This document shows, piece by piece, positions 10,119-17,917 of a stretch of 64,000 nt of DNA. A model generated the notes under the pieces. It worked only from the letters and a program-made list of their open reading frames with translations, was not told where the DNA came from and did no database searches. The stretch is from Burkholderiaceae bacterium (lineage in GTDB: Bacteria > Pseudomonadota > Gammaproteobacteria > Burkholderiales > Burkholderiaceae_B): contig JADZBO010000261.1 of NCBI GenBank assembly GCA_020851995.1, positions 18,451-82,450 of the forward strand, in the 5' to 3' direction. Every line of letters starts with the position of its first letter. Position 1 is the stretch's first letter. A program made the translations under genes and the position numbers.

Positions 10119-11180
10119 TTAATACGCGCGTAAGCGCGCGACCAAAGCCTCCCCAGTTTGCCGGGTCCCCAGGCTGCCGCCCATGTCGCGCGTCGACTCG
10201 CGCGCGGCAATCGCCTGGGCAACGGCTTCATCCAGCGCATGACCTGCCTGAATGAAGTTCTCCCTGCCCTCGCGTTGACCGTACCAGGTCAGCAACATGC
10301 CCGCAGAGCACACCTGCGAAAACGGATTGGCGATGTTCTGGCCGGCAATGTCGGGCGCCGAACCGTGCGCTGCCTGCGCCATCGCATATTTGGTTCCGGA
10401 ATTGATCGAAGCCGCCATGCCCAGACTGCCAGACAACTCGGCGGTCAGGTCCGACAGGATGTCACCAAACATGTTGGTGGTGACGATCACGTCGTAGCGC
10501 TCCGGGGCGCGAACCACGTGTGCCATCATCGCGTCGACAATCACCTCGTCGACACGCACGTCGGGGTAGTCGCGGGCGACCAACTGGCAGGAATCGATGA
10601 ACATGCCGTCACCCAACCGCAGCACGTTGGCCTTGTGGACTACCGTGACATGCCTTTGCCGCGTCATCGCCAGATCGAAGGCCGCCCGCGCAATCCTCTC
10701 ACAGCACGGGCGCGTAATGCGGCGCAGCGAGACCACGACATCCGGCGTGATCAGCATTTCGCTACCGCCGGATTCAATGTTGCGATCCGCGTAAAACCCC
10801 TCGGTGTTTTCGCGCACAACCACGAGATCAAGCTTGCCGTAGCGCGAACCGCTGCCTTCATAGGTGCGGGCCGGGCGAATATTGGCAAACAGGTCGAGAT
10901 TTTTCCGGAAATACTTCGACGGATTGATCTCGCCACGCGACTCGTCCTTGAAGTCATAGGTCGACATGGGCCCGAGGATCAGGCCATCGGCAGCCTTGAC
11001 CCGATCGAGCAGTTCGGGACGCACGGTCGTGCCGTATTGCCGGAGGCTGTCATGGCCTGCCACATCAGGCTGCAAATCCAGTCCGAGCCGGAACCTGGCG
11101 TCGACTGCTTCGAGCGACGCGGTCGCGACCGCCACAGTTTCGGGGCCGATGCCGTCGCCCGGTAGCACGATAATCTTCAT
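10119..11180 (-). CDS. Isocitrate/isopropylmalate dehydrogenase family protein
   Basis: MKIIVLPGDGIGPETV, VVRENTEGFYADRN, TTNMFGDILSDLTAELSGSLGMAASIN. Confidence 0.9.
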   Translation of the reverse strand: MKIIVLPGDGIGPETVAVATASLEAVDARFRLGLDLQPDVAGHDSLRQYGTTVRPELLDRVKAADGLILGPMSTYDFKDESRGEINPSKYFRKNLDLFANIRPARTYEGSGSRYGKLDLVVVRENTEGFYADRNIESGGSEMLITPDVVVSLRRITRPCCERIARAAFDLAMTRQRHVTVVHKANVLRLGDGMFIDSCQLVARDYPDVRVDEVIVDAMMAHVVRAPERYDVIVTTNMFGDILSDLTAELSGSLGMAASINSGTKYAMAQAAHGSAPDIAGQNIANPFSQVCSAGMLLTWYGQREGRENFIQAGHALDEAVAQAIAARESTRDMGGSLGTRQTGEALVARLRAY

Positions 11181-11339
11181 ATACAGGATTCCTGATCAGT
11201 AGCGTGATGCCCCAGTCTTATGGCGCAACAATAGGCTGGTACGCTGAAACGTAGCCTCTTGTACGAACTTGTACACTCTGCGCAAGTTGACGCGCAAGTC
11301 GCCGAATTGAACTGAACCCAACAGGAAGCACGAACCGCC

Positions 11340-11777
11340 ATGTCGAAGTTACGCAAAGAATACGATCTCGCAAAACTCAACCAGCGTGCCGCAGAATTCT
11401 TGCCGGGCTTGCTCGGCATCGAGGCGACAGCACTTGCCGAAAACCTCGTCACATGCCGCATGCCACTGAAAAAATCGCATTTCGCCCCCAACGGATTCGT
11501 GCATGGTGGCGCCGTTGTGGCGCTGGCTGACACCACCTGCGGCTACGCCACGTTTTCGCACCTGCCGGCCGGGGCCGAATCCTTCACCACGATCGAACTC
11601 AAGAGCAACCACCTTGCCACCGTGCGTGAAGGTGCGATCGTTTGCAAGGCGACACCGCAGCACCTCGGGCGCAGCACGCAAGTCTGGGATGCGACCGTCA
11701 GCGACGAAACGACCGGTCGCACGATTGCGCTGTTCCGGTGTACTCAGATGATCCTGTGGCCAAAGGCCGGCGGCTGA
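11340..11777 (+). CDS. PaaI family thioesterase (hotdog fold)
   Basis: NGFVHGGAVVALADTTCGYATF, TIELKSNHLATVREG. Confidence 0.85.
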   Translation: MSKLRKEYDLAKLNQRAAEFLPGLLGIEATALAENLVTCRMPLKKSHFAPNGFVHGGAVVALADTTCGYATFSHLPAGAESFTTIELKSNHLATVREGAIVCKATPQHLGRSTQVWDATVSDETTGRTIALFRCTQMILWPKAGG

Positions 11778-11786
11778 TACAGCCAC

Positions 11787-11806
11787 GCTCCGGGGCGCCC
11801 CGGAGC
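11787..11806. terminator. Perfect 20-bp palindrome just after the PaaI-type gene; possible terminator stem, no T-tract
   Basis: GCTCCGGGGCGCCCCGGAGC equals its own reverse complement. Confidence 0.4.
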
Positions 11807-11918
11807 AGGTCATTATCCACCGATGCGTCGACTTCCCGGCAAGGGCGTATGATGAATCCGTTACGTGTCACGGACGGAGGTTCCGGGTCGGGTTTGCATA
11901 CCTGACGCCTGTATCGAC

Positions 11919-12407
11919 ATGCACAATGATCTATCGGGCCCCGCTGGGGACATCCTGCTGCGCATAGGCCTTGCATTGCTGTCCGGCCTGATCCTCGGGC
12001 TCAATCGCTGGTTGCACCACAAACCCGCCGGAATCCGTACCCACAGCCTGGTTGCCGTCGCCGCAGCCGCCGCGATGCTCTTGATCGACAACCACATGGG
12101 AACCGATGCGCAGGCACACAGCCGCGTGCTGCAGGGCCTGCTCACCGGCATTGGCTTTCTGGGCGCGGGCGTCATCATTCGCGAGGCCAACTCGCGACAC
12201 GTGCACGGTTTGACCACCGCAGCGAGCCTCTGGGCCAGCGCGCTGGTCGGCGCGGCGTTCGGTGCCGGACACCTGATGCTCGGCACGGTAACGCTCGGCG
12301 CGATCATGCTGGTGTTAATACTGGGCGGCAGGCTGGAAAACCTGATCGGGCGCTGGTTCAACCGCTCTCCCACTCCGGACAAGAGCGACAAGAATCAGGA
12401 AACCTGA
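11919..12407 (+). CDS. MgtC/SapB family protein
   Basis: RIGLALLSGLILGLNRWLHHKPAGIRTHSLV, GFLGAGVIIREANSRHVHGLTTAASLWASA. Confidence 0.9.
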   Translation: MHNDLSGPAGDILLRIGLALLSGLILGLNRWLHHKPAGIRTHSLVAVAAAAAMLLIDNHMGTDAQAHSRVLQGLLTGIGFLGAGVIIREANSRHVHGLTTAASLWASALVGAAFGAGHLMLGTVTLGAIMLVLILGGRLENLIGRWFNRSPTPDKSDKNQET

Positions 12408-12455
12408 ACACTTCACGACTCCTGTCCCGGGTTGCAGCAACGGCACAGCACCAGC

Positions 12456-12476
12456 GTGCAGCGTTCAACGCTGCAC
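12456..12476. other. 21-bp perfect palindrome between convergent genes
   Basis: GTGCAGCGTT-C-AACGCTGCAC. Confidence 0.9.
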
Positions 12477-12516
12477 TAGTCCGCCGAAGTGGCTGGCATC
12501 GTTGTCGGCACCCCGG

Positions 12517-13572
12517 CTACAAAAACAGCGACGCGAGCGCATCACGATCCGGGTTGCGCACCACGCCCTTTTCGGTCACCAGCGCCGTGACCAACGCGGC
12601 CGGTGTGACGTCAAAGGATGGGTTTCTGACTGAAACGCCGTTTGGGGCCCAGCGGCATTCACGAAAGCCCAACACCTCCGCCGCAGCACGCTCCTCGATG
12701 GGGATTTGTTCGCCGGTGGCGATCGTGAGATCGATCGTTGAAAGTGGGCACGCCACATAAAAAGGGATGTGGTGCCTTTGCGCAAGCACCGCAACCATGT
12801 ACGTCCCGATCTTGTTGGCCACATCTCCGTTGGCCGCCACGCGGTCAGCACCGACTATGATGGCGTCGATCTGACCCTGTTGCATCAAGTGCCCCGACAT
12901 GTTGTCGGTAATCAGCGTCACCGGGATACCTTCCTGCACCATTTCCCAGGCAGTCAGCCGGGCACCCTGGAGAAAAGGCCGCGTTTCGTCCGCAATGACG
13001 GAAATGCGTTTTCCCGCCGCGACCGCCGACCGGATGACGCCCAGGGCCGTGCCGTGCCCGGCGGTGGCGAGCGCCCCCGCGTTGCAGTGCGTGAGCACGC
13101 GTGCGCCATCGGCCAGGAGTTCAGCTCCAAATTGGCCCATGCTTCGATTAATGCGTATATCCTCGTCGTAAATGGCTTGCGCCTCCGCCAGCAGCCGCAA
13201 TGCGAGGGCCGGGTTCGACTCCTGTTGGCCCGATTGCCAGACGATCCGCATGCGTCGCAATGCCCAGAAAAGGTTGACAGCGGTCGGTCGACTGGCCGCG
13301 AGCAGCTCAATGCCGTGTTCAAGCGTTTGATCGAACACCGCCTTAGGCAGGTGTTGGCAACGCAATGCCTCCAGGGCTACCCCGAATGCGGCGGCTACGC
13401 CGATCGCGGGCGCGCCGCGCACGACCATGCTGCGAATGCCCTCGGCCACACCTTGCGCAGAGTTGTACGAGATGTAGACGACACGCTCGGGAAGCGCTCG
13501 CTGATCGATCATCTCGAGCGTGTCGGCGCGCCAGCGCAGCGTCTCCACGGAAACTCCTTCCGAACTGAACAT
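12517..13572 (-). CDS. mtnA: S-methyl-5-thioribose-1-phosphate isomerase
   Basis: SMVVRGAPAIGVAAAFG, LTHCNAGALATAGHGTALGVIR, VIADETRPFLQGARLTAWEM, VGADRVAANGDVANKIGTY. Confidence 0.93.
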   Translation of the reverse strand: MFSSEGVSVETLRWRADTLEMIDQRALPERVVYISYNSAQGVAEGIRSMVVRGAPAIGVAAAFGVALEALRCQHLPKAVFDQTLEHGIELLAASRPTAVNLFWALRRMRIVWQSGQQESNPALALRLLAEAQAIYDEDIRINRSMGQFGAELLADGARVLTHCNAGALATAGHGTALGVIRSAVAAGKRISVIADETRPFLQGARLTAWEMVQEGIPVTLITDNMSGHLMQQGQIDAIIVGADRVAANGDVANKIGTYMVAVLAQRHHIPFYVACPLSTIDLTIATGEQIPIEERAAAEVLGFRECRWAPNGVSVRNPSFDVTPAALVTALVTEKGVVRNPDRDALASLFL

Positions 13573-13581
13573 CTCAGATCC

Positions 13582-14376
13582 TTATTCGGACTGACGGGTC
13601 GCCTGCGCTTCGGACCGTACGGTCGTCTGCGCTTCAGACCGTACGGTCGCCTGCGCTTTGGACCGTACGGTCGCCTGCGCTTCGGACCGCAGGGTCGCCT
13701 GCCGACCGTAATCCTTGAACTGACGAAAAACCGCCGACATTTGCCCGGCACTGAGCAAGGCCGGCTCGCCGGCGCGCGTGGCAATCAAATACTGTTCGCA
13801 CAGGGCTTCGACTTCGACTGCAATCGCCATCGCGTCGTCGAGATCCGCGCCCAGCGTGATCAGCCCGTGATTAGCCAGTAGGCAAGCCTTGCGGCCCTCA
13901 AGTGCTGCCAGGGCAAGGTCCGAGAGCTCTTGTGTCCCGAACAGCGCGTAGGGTGCGCAACGAATTGAATCGCCACCTGCGACGGCAATCATGTAGTGAA
14001 ATGGCGGCAAGTCCCTGCGCAAACACGCGAGCGCCGTCGCGAACGTTGAATGAACATGAATGACGGCGCCAACTTCCGCGCGCTGATGCAGAATATCGCG
14101 ATGAAACCGCCATTCGCTTGACGGCTTTCCGGCGCCTGCGACCTTGCCCGAAAAATCCATCCGCACGATGCTCTCCGGCGACATGTCGTCAACCGGGATC
14201 CCCGAGGGGGTAATCAGAAACCCGTCAGGTTCGCTGTGTCGCGCGGAGCAATTGCCCGAAGTACCCCGATTCAACCCGCACGCGACGAGTTGCCGCGCAA
14301 TGCGCAGCAAACCCTCGCGCAATGATTGCTCTGACGGACCGGACATGGATGCCTTGACGGTATGCCGGGCAGTCAC
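13582..14376 (-). CDS. Class II aldolase/adducin family protein (Ald2- or MtnB-like)
   Basis: NRGTSGNCSAR, TPSGIPVDDMSPESIV, VIHVHSTFATALACLR, LLANHGLITLG; C-terminus is a tandem repeat. Confidence 0.88.
   Translation of the reverse strand: MTARHTVKASMSGPSEQSLREGLLRIARQLVACGLNRGTSGNCSARHSEPDGFLITPSGIPVDDMSPESIVRMDFSGKVAGAGKPSSEWRFHRDILHQRAEVGAVIHVHSTFATALACLRRDLPPFHYMIAVAGGDSIRCAPYALFGTQELSDLALAALEGRKACLLANHGLITLGADLDDAMAIAVEVEALCEQYLIATRAGEPALLSAGQMSAVFRQFKDYGRQATLRSEAQATVRSKAQATVRSEAQTTVRSEAQATRQSE
13587..13702. repeat. 24-bp tandem repeat, ~4.8 copies, in-frame 3' end of the class II aldolase gene
   Basis: Units CGGACCGTACGGTCGCCTGCGCTT with 1-4 mismatches; encodes (QATVRSEA)n on minus strand. 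Confidence 0.93.
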
Positions 14377-15266
14377 CGGGACAGAACCCTGCCCGCCACC
14401 GCATCGAGCTTCCTGACGAGGGCTGGGTCGCGTGACGGCGCGGGTGTAATCAACGCGTGCTCAAGCACGCCCCGACACTTGCAGTCAACCGCGTGGGCAT
14501 CACCGCTGAGCATTGGCACCACATGGCGAATCAGCGCGCGGGCCTTGCCGGCGTTTAACGCCATGACTCCGACTACCTGATCGACCGTGACATCATCATG
14601 ATTCGGATGCCAGCAGTCGTAATCGGTCACCATGGCAACAGTGGCGTAGCAGAGTTCAGCCTCGCGCGCGAGCTTTGCTTCGGGCATGTTCGTCATGCCG
14701 ATGACGTCGCAGTTCCAGCTGCGATAGAGTTCAGACTCGGCAAGGCTCGAAAACTGGGGCCCCTCCATCACAAGATAGGTGCCGCCGCGCACCGCCTGAA
14801 TGGCGGCCTCGTGCGACGCGGCCTCCAGATGGTCGCCCAAGCGCGAGCAGACCGGATGCGCCATGGAAACATGGGCAACGCATCCAGTGCCAAAAAAGGA
14901 CTTTTCGCGGGCAAAGGTACGGTCGATGAACTGATCGACAATGACAAAAACGCCCGGAGCCAGATGCTCACGCAGCGACCCAACCGCGCTGACGGAAATG
15001 ACGTCGGTCACGCCGGAACGCTTCAAGGCATCGATGTTGGCCCGGAAATTGATTTCCGACGGCGGGATGTTGTGGCCGCGCCCGTGGCGCGGCAGAAAGA
15101 CCACGGCCTGGCCCTCCAGGTCTCCAAACAGCAGATCGTCAGAGGGATTGCCAAACGGGGATTCCACACCCAGCCACCGCTTGTTCTTAAGCCCCTCGAT
15201 ATCGTAGACACCGCTACCGCCGATGATCCCGATCACCGAATTCGAATGCTCCTGACGAGGCTGCAT
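14373..15266 (-). CDS. mtnP: S-methyl-5'-thioadenosine phosphorylase
   Basis: GIIGGSGVYDIEGL, FLPRHGRGHNIPPSEINFRANI, VMEGPQFSSLAESELYRSWNCDVIGMTNMPEAKLAREAE; ATGA overlap with downstream aldolase. Confidence 0.93.
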   Translation of the reverse strand: MQPRQEHSNSVIGIIGGSGVYDIEGLKNKRWLGVESPFGNPSDDLLFGDLEGQAVVFLPRHGRGHNIPPSEINFRANIDALKRSGVTDVISVSAVGSLREHLAPGVFVIVDQFIDRTFAREKSFFGTGCVAHVSMAHPVCSRLGDHLEAASHEAAIQAVRGGTYLVMEGPQFSSLAESELYRSWNCDVIGMTNMPEAKLAREAELCYATVAMVTDYDCWHPNHDDVTVDQVVGVMALNAGKARALIRHVVPMLSGDAHAVDCKCRGVLEHALITPAPSRDPALVRKLDAVAGRVLSR

Positions 15267-15690
15267 GGACGCTCCGCAAGCGCGGCTCCTGATGGCCGCG
15301 CATCAACGACTGCAAAATGCATCGTCGTATACGGCAATCATTATGCCCTATCGCATCAGCGTCGGTTGCCAGACCGCGTGACCGAACCGCGATTGAGACT
15401 CCGGCAAATTCCGCCCATCCGGTGTGGTCAGTGGCTGATCATCCAGGGTCGCGATCCCGCAAATATCTTGTTGCCGTTGGGCAGCACCCGGGTCTTGGAT
15501 TGCTTGGCGGATCCCGAGCAGCAACCGGAACCGAATGGGTGCCGCAGCCGTAACGATCGGCGCCCGCTTCCAGGCTGACTGATCCAGGGGCATAATCGGT
15601 ACCCCAAGGGCATAATCGATACCCGGACTCAGTCAGTCGTGGTGCCGTCCTGGCAGCACTTCTTGCAGGCACGCCGCTGGCATCCTAAAA

Positions 15691-17820
15691 ATGGCATTCC
15701 ACACGACTCGTCACATCCTGATCGCCTTACTGCTCGGTGCGTCCCTGGCCACGCAGGTTCAGGCGCGCGTCACCCGCATCGTGATCGACGAAACAATCCC
15801 GTTCAAGCCACCCTGGATGAGTTCGCGCGCGCCGATCCCCTACGAAAAGATCGCGGGCCGCGCGTTTGGAGAACTCGATCCGACACTGCCCGTCAACGCA
15901 ATCATCCAGGACATCGACCTCGCCCGCGACAAGGACGGTAAGGTTCGCTATGTCGCGTCGTTTGTACTCTACAAACCGGTGAACCCCAGACAGACCAGCG
16001 GATTAATGTGGCATGACGTGCCCAACCGCGGAGGCGTTTTGCCGATGGCGGTCCAGGAGACCGAAGCGGGCGACGTCATGTTGGCCAGCGCCTGGCAGGG
16101 CGACAATGCCGGTGGCACCACGGTGCGACGCCAGGCTTCCGTGGAAGGAGGTCAGTTCCTGCAAGTTCCCGTTGCGCGCAATCCGGATGGCTCACCGGTC
16201 ACAGGCAAGGTCCTGGGTCGTATTGTCAACCGTGCAGGCAAAAATTCGCAGGCGCTTGTCGTTCAGAGCAGTCCCATTCCGTACAAGCCTGTCTCGCTGG
16301 ACACCCGGCAATCGACGCTGGTTTCGCGTGGCGGCGAAACGATGGACGGCAAGGCAATCGACGAAGTGACAATCGCACCCGGCGACTGGGCCTGGGCAAA
16401 GTGCAATGAATCGCTGCCATTCCCGGGATCGCCGGATCCGACGCAGATTTGCCTGAAGGACGGATTTGATCGCAAGCGTCTCTACCAGGTGGTGTTCACA
16501 GCGGCCAACCCTTATGTGCTGGGGATCGGCTTCGCCGCGTGGCGCGACGTCGGTCAGTTCTTCAAGACTGCGCGCGCCGACGACCACGGAACTCCGAACC
16601 CGATCGCCCAGCGGGTGGCGCACAGTATCGGCCGCGGCGTTTCGCAATCGGGCAATTTCCTGCGCGCCTGGCTGCACCTGGGATTCAACCAGGCCGAGGG
16701 TGGCGGCAAGGTGCACGACGGCATCTGGCCCATTATCTCCAACCGCCGCCTCGCCTTAAACGTGCGCTGGGCCCAGCCCGACGGTGTGCAGGAGCTCTAC
16801 CAGGCCGGCAGCGAAGGGCCGCAATGGTGGCTGCCGCACGCGGATCCCGCGAGGCGTCTTCCAGCCGGTGGCGCACTCGATCGCTGCATCGCCAGCAAGA
16901 CCTGTCCGAAGATCATCGAGCACTTCGGTTCGACTGAGGTCTGGGCCATGAAGATGACGCCAGGCTGGGTCGGCACCGACGGCAAGGCAGATTTGCCACT
17001 CCCGGATTTCGTGCGTCGCTACTACATCGCGAGCAGCCCGCACGGGGGCGGTGCCGGCGGTTTCAACTCCAGTCTTCCCGGCGTCGAATTGCCCGCCAAA
17101 GGACCCTTCTGCGGTGGCAATAATTTCGGGGTCGGCATCCTGCCGGCGAATCCTGTGCCGCATTACGAAACCTACAACGCAATCCGGCTGCACTTTCGGA
17201 ACTGGGTCACCAAGGGGATCGACCCACCACCCAGTCGTTATCCGACGCTTGCGCCGAAGGCTGGCGAGAAGTCTGGCACGCTCGCGCCTGCGAACAAGGC
17301 GGCAATCGGCTTTCCGACGCTGCCCGGACTGCGCGCCACAGTGCCCGAAAGGGACTTCATCATTTCGGTGCTCGATTATGACTGGGGTCCCAGGTTCAAC
17401 GCGATGGACCTCTCCGGCATCCAGTCGAATGTTCCGCCGCCCGTGCGCGGCAGCCTCCCCATGTTCGCGCCCAAGGTGGATGCCGACGGAAACGAACTCG
17501 GCGGGGTCCCTGTGGTCTTGCTCGACGCGCCTTTGGGCACATACCTGGGATGGAACATCACAGCCGATGGCGAAAGACCATTTCACAAGGGGCAGATCTG
17601 CAATTACGTCGGCGGCATGATCCCGTTTGCGACGACTGCGCGCGAGCGCAGCGCAAACGGCGACCCACGCCTTTCGCTCGAAGAGCGCTACGGAACTCAC
17701 GATGGCTACGTCAAGGCGGTGCAGCGTGCCGCAGACCGTGCCATGCGTGAACGATTCCTGCTACCCGATGACGCAAAGGCGCTGGTCAAGGCCGCCCAGG
17801 ACAGCAAAGTATTGAAATAG
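15691..17820 (+). CDS. Secreted alpha/beta hydrolase domain-containing protein (Abhydrolase_10-like)
   Basis: Signal peptide (LIALLLGASLATQVQA); GRGVSQSGNFLRAWLHLGFNQ nucleophile region. Confidence 0.75.
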   Translation: MAFHTTRHILIALLLGASLATQVQARVTRIVIDETIPFKPPWMSSRAPIPYEKIAGRAFGELDPTLPVNAIIQDIDLARDKDGKVRYVASFVLYKPVNPRQTSGLMWHDVPNRGGVLPMAVQETEAGDVMLASAWQGDNAGGTTVRRQASVEGGQFLQVPVARNPDGSPVTGKVLGRIVNRAGKNSQALVVQSSPIPYKPVSLDTRQSTLVSRGGETMDGKAIDEVTIAPGDWAWAKCNESLPFPGSPDPTQICLKDGFDRKRLYQVVFTAANPYVLGIGFAAWRDVGQFFKTARADDHGTPNPIAQRVAHSIGRGVSQSGNFLRAWLHLGFNQAEGGGKVHDGIWPIISNRRLALNVRWAQPDGVQELYQAGSEGPQWWLPHADPARRLPAGGALDRCIASKTCPKIIEHFGSTEVWAMKMTPGWVGTDGKADLPLPDFVRRYYIASSPHGGGAGGFNSSLPGVELPAKGPFCGGNNFGVGILPANPVPHYETYNAIRLHFRNWVTKGIDPPPSRYPTLAPKAGEKSGTLAPANKAAIGFPTLPGLRATVPERDFIISVLDYDWGPRFNAMDLSGIQSNVPPPVRGSLPMFAPKVDADGNELGGVPVVLLDAPLGTYLGWNITADGERPFHKGQICNYVGGMIPFATTARERSANGDPRLSLEERYGTHDGYVKAVQRAADRAMRERFLLPDDAKALVKAAQDSKVLK

Positions 17821-17917
17821 CGGCGGTCCTCAGAAGCGGGTGCGCGGGGGATTGCCGACCTCACTGCCGCGGCGCAAGCGGCGGCGGTCACCGCACCCCG
17901 CGGATTGGGTGGCGAGG

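Noticed and set aside
10158-11165. 335-aa + ORF opposite the IDH-like gene
   Set aside because: Antisense shadow of a confidently assigned gene, with no recognisable domain.
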